Assembly: GCA_904396155.1 (NCBI GenBank)
Contig: CAJFOI010000050.1
Span: forward strand, 1-64,000
Reading direction: 5' to 3'
Length of the DNA: 64,000 nt
From: Candidatus Avispirillum faecium
GTDB lineage: Bacteria; Bacillota; Clostridia; Oscillospirales; CAG-272
The translations under genes were made by a program, and so were the position numbers. Positions 42,401-50,715 of this stretch are shown piece by piece. The notes beneath the pieces were generated by a model that was given only the letters and a program-made list of their open reading frames with translations, was not told the DNA's origin and made no database searches. Positions within the stretch are counted from its first letter, which is position 1. Each line of letters starts with the position of its first letter.

Positions 42401-42657
42401 ATGATGAGTGGCAGGCTGTCCGTGCATATATGGAAATGGACGATTTCAGCGAGTGGCGGGAGTACTGGAATGAGACCTACGGTATTACAGATCCCACCGA
42501 TAACTCCTGTATGCAGTATTCTGACGAATACGACTATTCCTACAGAGACTGGATGGAGGAAAACGGCGTATCTGTGAGCAATTACGAGACCTGGCAGGAG
42601 AATGTTGCGCAAGGTGATACAAACCTCTCCTATAGAGAGTGGCTCGAGCAAGAGTGA
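39496..42657 (+). CDS. oversized extracellular solute-binding protein with N-terminal carbohydrate-binding-like modules
   Basis: A 1053-residue secreted protein, about twice the usual size. A signal peptide ends at VLA-A (about residue 28) with no lipobox Cys, unusual for a Gram-positive binding protein. Two beta-sandwich modules at about 75-260 and 275-430 (GFYAIRLSYNA, then IEAEMPDSVSNYTIYP and GLYEIVLRYEQ) resemble CBM35/CBM6-like domains. A helical linker leads to an SBP_bac_1 domain (about 570-900: GVNIKLTGANVVLPSILAGVGPDVVL, YGKTYAIPFTQGL, FKSGEMPLIMSGYELYNT). A Trp/Tyr-rich tail follows. AGGAGGA sets the start. First gene of a seven-gene operon; probably binds a complex carbohydrate. 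Confidence 0.85.
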   Translation: MKTGKAKKLLALSLGVLMLIGSVTPVLAADTDATEEDTETSSTGVTLQQLQDQYTLMTYETYKTRYNYEETPRTGESFVVDARDYSEATEDAEVEATTWEGRECLVIGSSGSVSWTFDVPETGFYAIRLSYNATSDSTNDIERLFMLNGKSPYEEAQYLRITKTWAYEYEGETREDAFVKDSLGNELSPEPEVDYVWETYDVEDADGYYTVPLEFYMEAGENTITLEGIREPIAIENFTFYTYEDPVSYEEVLQEYEEKGYEAADAEPIKIEAEMPDSVSNYTIYPIYDRTSAGTSPQDPSLIYRNTIGGDKWLTSGQWIRYTFECPASGLYEIVLRYEQSTVRGMYTSRSLKINGEYPFAEAKNCQFPYDKKWQAAALNDGDTTFQFYFEEGETYVLEFEATKGAFTDILRQVAETVDSLNDDYMELVKLTGTDPDPNRDYGFSRIMPDVIRDLGRQQLVLEQLVDYILEVNGGRSENTSTLEQAALVIEKMVTDEREIAANMSELSTWISSLGTWLNESTQQYLQVDYIQIQPAGSELPAGKDSAWSSFVFEFKKFLASFYTDYNSIGVAGDDEAESETELEAWTSVGRDTAQVIKNLINSGFTQETGVGVNIKLTGANVVLPSILAGVGPDVVLDAGDPTEMAIRGAVLPLNDFDTFDEVVGRFTDAAINRLSLYGKTYAIPFTQGLSVMFARDDVMQQLGLEIPETWDDVIALIPTLQFNNMTIGFTANYRTFVYQHGGDLWEDEGIRTAFDSDEVIEAFTFINNLFQQYSLPKQFDASNRFKSGEMPLIMSGYELYNTLVVFAPEISNLWSIYQLPGVLNEETGEINRVSEVAANGMYMTRDCRDPEAAWDLLDYIGSKDYQVDYSEEMVALLGPSAKQQLANLEALEEQPWTDDEYRTLVAVLGDAYAIPTYPGSYFIDRYANFVVNRGFSEGADAADMLQEYAPVMNKEITRKRQEFKLMVDDEWQAVRAYMEMDDFSEWREYWNETYGITDPTDNSCMQYSDEYDYSYRDWMEENGVSVSNYETWQENVAQGDTNLSYREWLEQE

Positions 42658-42736
42658 CTGCGTGATATAAATCTGTTCTGTGCTCCGCCTTTTATGGGGC
42701 GGAGCACGACACAAATCTAAATTGGGAGAAGCAGAC

Positions 42737-43681
42737 ATGGCTAAAAAAGAAAAAGATGTCGCCGTCCATGGAGATAAAACGCGGTTCCAGTGGACGTGGC
42801 ATCTGATGAAGCAATATAAGATCGGCTATCTTATGATTGCGCCGTTTATGATTTTGTTCATCTTGATGACCGTTATCCCTGTCGTTTTTGGTATGTTCGT
42901 CAGCTTTACGGACTACAACCTGCTGCAGCCGCCCCAGTGGGTTGGTTTGGATAACTATGTCAACCTGTTTTTGAACGACGATTTGTTTGTCACCGCGTTG
43001 AAAAACACCATGATTTTTGCGGTGACGGTCGGGCCTGGGTCCTACATTCTTTCCTTTGTGGTGGCCTGGTTCATCAATGAACTCACGCCGAAGGTGCGTG
43101 CGTTTGTGACGCTGATCTTCTATGCGCCTTCCCTTTGTACCGGCGCCTATGTAGTATTTGGCTATATTTTTTCCGGAGATTCCTACGGCCTGCTCAACGG
43201 CTGGCTGCTGAACTGGGGAATTATCGACACACCGATTCTGTTTACTTCAGATGCGAATTGGATTATGCCTGTTTGTATTTTCGTCGCTCTGTGGATGTCT
43301 CTGGGTACAGCATTCCTTTCCTTCATTGCAGGCTTCCAGGGACTGGACCGCAGCCAGCTGGAGGCGGGAGCGGTGGACGGTATTACCAACCGCTGGCAGG
43401 AACTTTGGTATATCACTCTTCCCAGTATGAAGCCGCAGCTTTTGTTCGGTGCCATCATGTCCATCACCGGCTCCTTTGGGTTTGGTGCGATCGTTACCAC
43501 GCTGTGCGGCGGCATCCCCACGGACTATGTGGGATACACCCTTTCCCATCACTTGAGTGAATACGGAGGTACCCGCTGGGAGTTCGGATATGCCAGTGCG
43601 ATCTCCATGGTGCTCTTCTTCCTGATGGTGGGAACGAATATGCTGGTGCAGAAGTTGCTTTCAAAGGTGGGTAAGAGCTGA
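42737..43681 (+). CDS. sugar ABC transporter permease, MalF/LplB type (pair A)
   Basis: A 314-residue membrane protein with six spans (first at about 28-50). The cytoplasmic EAA loop is EAGAVDGITNRWQELWYITLP, which contacts the ATPase. GGGAGAA precedes the ATG at 42737. It lies 79 bp after the binding-protein gene and overlaps its partner permease by one base (TGATG). No ATPase gene is in the operon, so it likely uses a shared MsmK/UgpC-type ATPase coded elsewhere. Confidence 0.9.
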   Translation: MAKKEKDVAVHGDKTRFQWTWHLMKQYKIGYLMIAPFMILFILMTVIPVVFGMFVSFTDYNLLQPPQWVGLDNYVNLFLNDDLFVTALKNTMIFAVTVGPGSYILSFVVAWFINELTPKVRAFVTLIFYAPSLCTGAYVVFGYIFSGDSYGLLNGWLLNWGIIDTPILFTSDANWIMPVCIFVALWMSLGTAFLSFIAGFQGLDRSQLEAGAVDGITNRWQELWYITLPSMKPQLLFGAIMSITGSFGFGAIVTTLCGGIPTDYVGYTLSHHLSEYGGTRWEFGYASAISMVLFFLMVGTNMLVQKLLSKVGKS

Positions 43682-44553
43682 TGAAAAAATTAAGAACAAG
43701 AAAGCATCGAGTGGTGCTGAGCCGCTCCGCCGGCGGGGACTTTGGCGTTGCGATCTTCATGATTTTGTTGGGAATTCTGATGTTTTTCCCCATGTACTAC
43801 CTTATTATTCAGTCGCTGAAGCCGCTGGACGAATTGTTTTATTTCCCGCCTCGGATGTGGGTTTCCAATCCGTCTTTTGAGAATTTCTCCGATCTGTTCA
43901 ACTTGTTGAACACTTCCTGGGTGCCTTTTTCCAGGTATTTGTTTAACACGGTATTCATTACTGTGTGCGGAACCTTCGGCAATCTGATTTTTTCCTCTCT
44001 TTGTGCATATGCCCTGTCCAAGCTTCCTTTCCCCGGACACAGATTCGTTTTCCAGCTGATCCAGAAATCTCTGATGATCGGCTCGGAGGTAGCGTCCCTG
44101 ATGGTGTTTGTGGTCATCTCCAAAATGGGGCTTTTGGATTCCTACTGGGCGATTATCGTTCCGGCACTTGCAACGCCGCTGGGTCTGTATCTGATGAAGC
44201 AGTTCATAGACTCCAACGTGTCTACGGAGATTTTGGAGAGTGCCCGTTTGGACGGTGCCAGTGAATTTCGGACCTTCTGGTCCATTGCCATGCCCATGGT
44301 AAAGCCGGCCTGGCTGACGCTGATTATTTACTCCTTCCAGGGTCTTTGGAATACGGGACAAAATCTTTATGTTTACAGCGAGGAGCTGAAGACGCTGAAT
44401 TTCACCATCAACCAGGTGCTGCTGGAAGGCGTCGTCCGTTCCGGCGCTTCAGCGGCCGCGACCGTTGTTATGATGATTGTGCCCATTGTGGTATTTGTCA
44501 TTTCCCAGAGCAAGATCATCGAAACAATGGGTTCCAGCGGTATGAAGGACTGA
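43681..44553 (+). CDS. sugar ABC transporter permease, MalG/YtcP type (pair A)
   Basis: A 290-residue membrane protein with six spans. The N-terminal span is near 23-45, MFFPMYYLIIQSLKP, and the EAA loop is ESARLDGASEFRTFWSIAMP. It is translationally coupled to the preceding permease, with which it forms the usual heterodimer. It ends 10 bp before the NHL-Yip1 gene. Confidence 0.9.
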   Translation: MKKLRTRKHRVVLSRSAGGDFGVAIFMILLGILMFFPMYYLIIQSLKPLDELFYFPPRMWVSNPSFENFSDLFNLLNTSWVPFSRYLFNTVFITVCGTFGNLIFSSLCAYALSKLPFPGHRFVFQLIQKSLMIGSEVASLMVFVVISKMGLLDSYWAIIVPALATPLGLYLMKQFIDSNVSTEILESARLDGASEFRTFWSIAMPMVKPAWLTLIIYSFQGLWNTGQNLYVYSEELKTLNFTINQVLLEGVVRSGASAAATVVMMIVPIVVFVISQSKIIETMGSSGMKD

Positions 44554-44563
44554 GGAGGTATTT

Positions 44564-46699
44564 ATGAAAAAAACTGTCAAAATACTCCTGGTCACGATGG
44601 CGCTGCTCTTTGTACTGCCTGTAGCGGTGTCCGCAGCGGCGCCGTATACCACTTATACATATTCCTCTACCGGCTTTGTACTGTATTCTCCGGATGCGTA
44701 TGTGCCGGATCAGGTAGTGGATGCGGCCTATATCGGGCAGGACAGAAACGGAAATTCTGTCACGATAGAGGATCCGCGGGATCTGCAGGTAGACGAGGAC
44801 GGAAACGTCTATATCGTGGACGGAAAGCAGAACGCTATTTATGTACTGGATAGGTATTATAAAAATAAATTTACCATCAATTCCTTTGTAAACGAGCAAG
44901 GTGTGCCCGACACGTTTTCCGGCGTGTCCGGCGTGTATGTCACCACTGATTTTATTTATGCCTGTGACTCGGAAAACAGCCGCATCGTCATTTTCGACCG
45001 GGACGGCAACTTTGTAAAAACAGTAGGCCAGCCGGAGAGCTCTCTGATTGAAGAGGACGCCATTTACCGGCCGGTAGCCGTTGCCGTGGATGAGTACGGC
45101 AGAATGTTTGTCGTTTCCTCCACTACCTATGAAGGGATTATCGTCATGGGAGACAACGAGGAATTTTACGGATACATTGGTGCACAAAAAGTCTCCCTGT
45201 CTCCGTGGCAGGCCTTTTGGAGAAAGCTTGGTATCAATGACGACGAGACCATTGTTTCTACAGAGTACAACAACATCACCATTGATGAAGACAACTTCCT
45301 ATATGTGACGACTTCCTCTATCGATGCAAGTGAGCAGCAAAATGCGATCACCGGCAAAAGCACTGCCAGTGCCTACGCGCCGGTGAAAAAACTGAATGTA
45401 TCCGGAACGGATATCATGCGAAGAAACGGATTTTATCCGCCTTCCGGAGAGGTAAAGGTCTCGACCGACGAGACCAGCGCGATTCAGGGTGCTTCCGTTA
45501 TCATCGATGCTGCCGTGGGGCCGGAAGGAACCTGGTCCATCATTGATGAAAAGCGTTCCAAAGTATTCACCTATGACGATGACGGCAATTTGTTGTTTGC
45601 CTTCGGCGACAGCGGCAACCAGACCGGGTCCATCGCCAGCATAGAAGCGGTGGTATATCAGGGCGACAAGATGCTGCTTCTGGATAAAGGGAACAACAGC
45701 TTTACGGTATACCGGCGGACAGAATACGGCGACATATTGATCAACGCGCTGAAGAATCAGAACGAGCGCAACAATGCGGCGGAAATCAGCGACTGGCAGG
45801 AAATTCTGAAGCGGAACAACAACTTTGACGTAGCGTATGTGGGAATTGCCAAGGCGCTGTATCAGCAGGGCAATTATGAGGACGCCATGGAATATTACCA
45901 GGCTGCCTATGACAACGCCGGATATTCCGATGCTTACGGCGAGATCCGCAAGGAATGGATATCGAATTTCTTTTTGATCATCCCGGTGGTGGTCATTGTG
46001 CTTGCCGTACTTGTGGTGAAATTTTTCGGATATGCCGCGAAGCGCAACCGAATGGTAGCTTTGAAGGTGGGGCAGAAAAATATTCGAGAGGAACTGCTGT
46101 ATGCCTTCCATGTGATTTTCCACCCCTTTGACGGGTTCTGGGATCTGAAGCATGAGAAACGGGGCAGCGTGCGCAGTGCTTTCGTCATCCTGGTTGTCAC
46201 GGTGCTGGCTTTCTTCTATCAGACGGTTGGCACGGGTTACATTTTCGGCGGGCAGGATGCGAATACGACGAACATTATCATGACGCTGCTTTCGGTAGCT
46301 GTTCCCCTGCTTTTGTGGGTCATCGCAAACTGGTGTCTGACCACTTTGTTTGACGGCGAGGGAAGCTTTGCCGATGTATTTGTGGCAAGCTGCTACGCGC
46401 TGGTTCCCCTGCCTCTGCTGATCATTCCCAGTACGCTGCTTTCCAATGTACTGGTGGCGGAGGAAGGCACCTTCATTTCCATGATCAATACAGTGGCATT
46501 CCTCTGGATGGGAATTCTGCTCTTCTTCGGCATGATGATCACACACGATTATTCTTTCGGCAAGAGCCTCATCATTGGTGCCGTGACAATTGTAGGAATG
46601 CTCTTTATCATGTTTATCGCGGTGCTGTTCTCTACATTGATCACAAGAATCGTCAGCTTTGTTCTCAGCATTGTCAATGAAATACAATACAGAGTGTAG
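44564..46699 (+). CDS. NHL beta-propeller / TPR / Yip1-domain membrane protein
   Basis: A 711-residue fusion. A signal peptide or anchor (about 1-25) is followed by an outside propeller (about 30-390) with NHL-type blades: PRDLQVDEDGNVYIVDGKQN, VYVTTDFIYACDSENSRIVIFDRDG, PVAVAVDEYGRMFVV and GNLLFAFGDSGNQ. A TPR-like pair (VGIAKALYQQGNYEDAMEYY) precedes a membrane span (about 466-490). A Yip1-type domain with about five spans ends the protein (about 530-705). GAGGAGG precedes the start. It sits between two permease pairs, an arrangement suggesting a structural or sensory part of the transporter rather than an enzyme. Confidence 0.8.
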   Translation: MKKTVKILLVTMALLFVLPVAVSAAAPYTTYTYSSTGFVLYSPDAYVPDQVVDAAYIGQDRNGNSVTIEDPRDLQVDEDGNVYIVDGKQNAIYVLDRYYKNKFTINSFVNEQGVPDTFSGVSGVYVTTDFIYACDSENSRIVIFDRDGNFVKTVGQPESSLIEEDAIYRPVAVAVDEYGRMFVVSSTTYEGIIVMGDNEEFYGYIGAQKVSLSPWQAFWRKLGINDDETIVSTEYNNITIDEDNFLYVTTSSIDASEQQNAITGKSTASAYAPVKKLNVSGTDIMRRNGFYPPSGEVKVSTDETSAIQGASVIIDAAVGPEGTWSIIDEKRSKVFTYDDDGNLLFAFGDSGNQTGSIASIEAVVYQGDKMLLLDKGNNSFTVYRRTEYGDILINALKNQNERNNAAEISDWQEILKRNNNFDVAYVGIAKALYQQGNYEDAMEYYQAAYDNAGYSDAYGEIRKEWISNFFLIIPVVVIVLAVLVVKFFGYAAKRNRMVALKVGQKNIREELLYAFHVIFHPFDGFWDLKHEKRGSVRSAFVILVVTVLAFFYQTVGTGYIFGGQDANTTNIIMTLLSVAVPLLLWVIANWCLTTLFDGEGSFADVFVASCYALVPLPLLIIPSTLLSNVLVAEEGTFISMINTVAFLWMGILLFFGMMITHDYSFGKSLIIGAVTIVGMLFIMFIAVLFSTLITRIVSFVLSIVNEIQYRV

Positions 46700-46713
46700 G
46701 CAAGGAGGTAGGA

Positions 46714-49689
46714 ATGAAAATGAAACGAATAGTATCTGCCTTCCTGTCTCTCGTTACAGTGATAGGCGCCGTTGCCGCCACAGGATACGTTTCTGTGATC
46801 GATACTTCTGCGGCATATGAGGACAAAATAGACGAAGATGGAAATCCCATCATCAACTATATGACCCAGGCTTACGAAACGCCTCAGGCAAAGCTGCGGG
46901 ATATGGTTCTGGCCAGAGAGCAGGGGGACTTCCAGCTGTGGATTGAGGAATTCACGGGTGAAATCGCCTTTGTGGATACCCGAACGGGAGAAACGCTGTT
47001 TTCCAATCCCTATAATGTGGCCGGAAGCGACAACTGGGCATCTGCTTCCACCAAGCAGCAGCTGTTGTCTCAGCTTGCGGTAACGTATGAGGACAACGGT
47101 GTGGAAGCGACGATGTATTCCTATACGGAAGCAGCGCTTCGTGGGCAGATCAGCTATAAGAATATCAAGAACGGTCTGCGGGTGGAATACACCATCGGTG
47201 AGCTGCAGACGACCCGTCTGGTTCCCCGTATGATTTCCAAGACCCGTTTTGAAACCATGATCCTCAACAACATCCCGGATGGTACATATAAGGACAGACT
47301 GTTGTCCTTCTATACCCTTTACGATACCTCCGATGTTTCTCTGACAGAGCAGAATGTAAAGGAAATTCAGGCGGCATTCCCCATTACACGGCAGTTTGCG
47401 GTGTATGTCTGCGATACCAGCATCGTGTCCAAGGAACTGGAGGATTTGGAGACGATTATCAAGGCTTACTGTCCCACATATACCTATGAGGAAATGGAAC
47501 AGGACCATGCGGACTGCGACTACACCAATACGGATGAAGCGCCTGCCAACTTCAAAATGGCAATTGAGTATACCTTTACGGATACGGGTGTTCAGGCGCG
47601 TCTTCCTGCCAACGGCATTCGCTTTGACGAGTCCAATTATGTATTAAAATCTGTGACGATGCTCCCCTACATGGGCTGCGGAAGCTCGGCGAACAATGGA
47701 TATACATTTATTCCGGACGGTTCCGGTACTTTGATCCGTTTTGAGGATGTATATGGTATAACCTATAACGTATCGGGACAGATGTACGGCGCGGATTACG
47801 CGTATCACACCATTTCCGGACAGCATTCCGAGGTGATGCGTATGCCTGTGTTCGGTGTGGTGGAAGAAGTGGAAGAGGCGCCGGTTTTGAGTACGCCCGG
47901 CAGTGCGCCCAGCACCGGAGCGACCACATCTCAGCGGGGATTCCTTGCAATAATTACCGAAGGGGATTCCATGGCGAATCTCATGAGCTCTCACGGAGGA
48001 AGGCTGCATGGCTATAATACGGTCTATGCCAGTTTCAACCCCCGGCCCTCGGACTCCTACAATCTGGCAGATTCCATATCGGTAGGAACCAACGCGTCCT
48101 GGACGGTCACTACCGACCGGAAGTACTCCGGATCTTATACCATCAATTATGTATTGCTTACCGATGCAAATAAGGCTGAAGAAGCGGGGCTGGAAGAATA
48201 CTATGAGCCTTCTTACGTAGGTATGGCGGCTGCGTATCGGGATTATCTGGAGAAAAACGGCTATATTACACGTCTGAGTGAGGACGATGTGGACGATGAT
48301 CTGCCTCTCTATCTGGAGACTTTCGGATCTATCAAGACCACGGAGCGTGTGCTGTCCTTCCCCATGACGGTCAATACGCCGCTGACAACCTTTGAGGATG
48401 TGGAGACGATCTACAATGAGCTGTCCGAGGAAGGAATCTCCAATATCAATTTCCGGCTGACGGGCAGCTACAACGGCGGACTGGACAACACCTATCCTTC
48501 TAAAGTTTCCTGGGTGAAGGAACTGGGAGGAAAGTCCGGCTTTGAGGATCTTTTGGAGAGCGGAGAAGAAAACGGCTTCGGTGTCTATCCGGACTTCGAC
48601 TTTGCATATATGAAGAGTGCCGACTGGTTTGACGGCGTCTCGGAGAGACGGGATCTCATAAAATCCATTGATGACCGGTATATGTCCAAGCGGGAATACG
48701 ATGCGGCCATGCAGAGCTTTGAATCAGATTCCGCTCTGGCAATATCGTCTTCTGTATACGATTACTTCTATGAAAAGTTTGAGAAGGATTACGGAAAGTA
48801 CGAGGCAAAGGAAGTGTCCGTTTCCACTTTGGGAAAGGAACTGAACTCCGACTTTGACGAAGAGGATCCGTATAACCGAGAGGACTCCAAGGAGTTCACC
48901 ATGCAGATGCTGGAGAAGCTGTCCGAGAAATATGATGTTATGGTAGACGGCGGAAACGCGTATGTACTGCCTTATGTGGATCATATTCTGGATCTGCCCA
49001 CGGAATCCAGCAACTTCCTGCGGGCCAGTGAATCGGTTCCCTTTGTTTCCATGGTGCTTCACGGGTATGTGAATTATACAGGCAGTGCGCTCAATATGGA
49101 AGGGGACGTACAATATTCTCTTCTGAAAGCGGTAGAAAACGGTGCAAGTCTGTACTTTGTTCTCTGTTATCAGAATACGAATGCGCTGAAGGAATCGGAT
49201 ACATACAACAAGTATTTCTCTGTTGCCTACGACGTCTGGAAGGACGATATGGTTACATATTATGATACCATCAACGAAGCCCTTCGGGATCTTCAGACCG
49301 CTTGCATCGTAGACCACGAATTTATGACAGCCACGCGCGTTATGGACGAGACGGAGAATGAAGAGGCTGTCACAGAGGATGAGGAAAGTGCAGCGGAACA
49401 GGCTGCGGATGCAGAACGTGCCCAGCTGCGTGCAGAGCTGGAGGCGCAGCGGTACGGCGGCGTGCCGGAGGATTATTTGAGCGGCAGTGGTGTTACCGGC
49501 GGAACGGGCAGCAGTTCTTCCGCGCAAAATGCGCAGAGATATGAAACCGAGAGCGGTACCGTGGTGCGTGTGGAGTACGAAACCGGAGTAAGTTTCATCA
49601 TTAATTACAATTCTTATGATGTCACCGTGCAGTACGGCGGGGAAACCTATACGGTAGAAGCGCTGAACTTTGTCCGGATCGATGGTTAA
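46714..49689 (+). CDS. DUF5696-type secreted protein, glycosidase-like fold
   Basis: A 991-residue protein with an N-terminal signal or anchor (about 1-28). A beta-rich part (35-500) contains LYVDTRTGE-like FVDTRTGETLFSNPYN and PDGSGTLIRFEDV. A likely TIM-barrel (about 510-850) has LPLYLETFGSI, NINFRLTGSYNGGLDNTYP, GVYPDFDFAYM, VMVDGGNAYVLPYVDHIL and VPFVSMVLHGYVNY, which resembles a retaining glycosidase barrel. An acidic, Ala-rich linker (about 875-915) leads to a small beta domain. Catalytic acids cannot be assigned by eye. AAGGAGG precedes the start. The family is uncharacterised but commonly sits with sugar ABC permeases. Confidence 0.75.
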   Translation: MKMKRIVSAFLSLVTVIGAVAATGYVSVIDTSAAYEDKIDEDGNPIINYMTQAYETPQAKLRDMVLAREQGDFQLWIEEFTGEIAFVDTRTGETLFSNPYNVAGSDNWASASTKQQLLSQLAVTYEDNGVEATMYSYTEAALRGQISYKNIKNGLRVEYTIGELQTTRLVPRMISKTRFETMILNNIPDGTYKDRLLSFYTLYDTSDVSLTEQNVKEIQAAFPITRQFAVYVCDTSIVSKELEDLETIIKAYCPTYTYEEMEQDHADCDYTNTDEAPANFKMAIEYTFTDTGVQARLPANGIRFDESNYVLKSVTMLPYMGCGSSANNGYTFIPDGSGTLIRFEDVYGITYNVSGQMYGADYAYHTISGQHSEVMRMPVFGVVEEVEEAPVLSTPGSAPSTGATTSQRGFLAIITEGDSMANLMSSHGGRLHGYNTVYASFNPRPSDSYNLADSISVGTNASWTVTTDRKYSGSYTINYVLLTDANKAEEAGLEEYYEPSYVGMAAAYRDYLEKNGYITRLSEDDVDDDLPLYLETFGSIKTTERVLSFPMTVNTPLTTFEDVETIYNELSEEGISNINFRLTGSYNGGLDNTYPSKVSWVKELGGKSGFEDLLESGEENGFGVYPDFDFAYMKSADWFDGVSERRDLIKSIDDRYMSKREYDAAMQSFESDSALAISSSVYDYFYEKFEKDYGKYEAKEVSVSTLGKELNSDFDEEDPYNREDSKEFTMQMLEKLSEKYDVMVDGGNAYVLPYVDHILDLPTESSNFLRASESVPFVSMVLHGYVNYTGSALNMEGDVQYSLLKAVENGASLYFVLCYQNTNALKESDTYNKYFSVAYDVWKDDMVTYYDTINEALRDLQTACIVDHEFMTATRVMDETENEEAVTEDEESAAEQAADAERAQLRAELEAQRYGGVPEDYLSGSGVTGGTGSSSSAQNAQRYETESGTVVRVEYETGVSFIINYNSYDVTVQYGGETYTVEALNFVRIDG

Positions 49690-49704
49690 GGAAAGGAGGA
49701 AAAT

Positions 49705-50697
49705 ATGGCTTTATTGAAAAAGACCAAAGCGAAGGCCACTTCGGAGCTTGGCGTTGTGAAGGAAAGAAAGCGCGGTGCAAGTCTCCAGGTAAAGAGATCC
49801 AGAGCCGGGTGGTTGTTCATCCTGCCGTTTCTGCTGGGCTTCCTCCTGATTTATATTCCCATAATTTTTGATTCGATCAAATACAGTTTCCACGAAATTG
49901 ACATTATCACTGGCGGCGGATATGAATTGGTCTGGGTAGGTCTTGGAAACTATCAGGCGGCGCTGAGTGATGAGACCTTTGTGCAGACACTGCTGTCGGG
50001 TCTTACCGGACTGATTGTGGAGATTCCGGCGATTTTGCTCTTTTCATTGTTTATTGCCATTCTGCTCAATCAAAAGATGGCCGGGCGTGCGGCTTTCCGT
50101 GCAATCTTCTTCATCCCCGTGCTGCTCACCACCGGGCTGATTGCGGATATTGACGCAGGCAACATGCTGGGCGACTATATGGGTTCCACCACAGAGGGGA
50201 TCGACACGGGAAATACCACTGGGACCAGTGTGGCAGAAATCATATCGGCAGCGGATATTCAGAATCTGTTCAGCAATATGATTGTAGGAAGCGAACTGGC
50301 CACACGGGTGACGGAACTGGTAAACAACATCTTTGATATTGTCAACCGTTCCGGTGTGCAGATGTTGATTTTCCTGGCGGGGCTGCAGGGAATTTCCCCT
50401 GCGATCTACGAGTCCTGTCAGATAGAGGGTGCTTCCTCCTGGGAGACTTTCTGGAAGATCACGCTTCCCATCATTTCACCGATGATTTTGGTAAACGCCA
50501 TCTATACGGTCATTGATTCATTTACTTCCGGAAACAATGCAGTGATGGCTTATGTGAACCAGTTGTACAGCTCTGCGGGAGACGGGAATGTAATCAGTTC
50601 TGCAATGGCATGGATGTACTTCCTGCTGGTCATGGTGATCGTAGCAGCGGTAGCGGGAATCATCAGTCTGTTCGTGTTCTACCAGAGGAAAGACTGA
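49705..50697 (+). CDS. sugar ABC transporter permease, MalF/LplB type (pair B)
   Basis: A 330-residue membrane protein; EAA loop ESCQIEGASSWETFWKITLP. A basic N-terminus (KKTKAKATSELGVVKERKR) precedes the first span at about 37-57. Between spans three and four there is an inserted, Thr/Ser/Asp-rich segment of about 70 residues (about 150-215: DAGNMLGDYMGSTTEGIDTG and on) not found in pair A, which would form an extracellular loop. AAAGGAGG precedes the start. Gap of 15 bp from the DUF5696 gene. Confidence 0.88.
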   Translation: MALLKKTKAKATSELGVVKERKRGASLQVKRSRAGWLFILPFLLGFLLIYIPIIFDSIKYSFHEIDIITGGGYELVWVGLGNYQAALSDETFVQTLLSGLTGLIVEIPAILLFSLFIAILLNQKMAGRAAFRAIFFIPVLLTTGLIADIDAGNMLGDYMGSTTEGIDTGNTTGTSVAEIISAADIQNLFSNMIVGSELATRVTELVNNIFDIVNRSGVQMLIFLAGLQGISPAIYESCQIEGASSWETFWKITLPIISPMILVNAIYTVIDSFTSGNNAVMAYVNQLYSSAGDGNVISSAMAWMYFLLVMVIVAAVAGIISLFVFYQRKD

Positions 50698-50715
50698 GAA
50701 AGGAGGATCGTGCAA

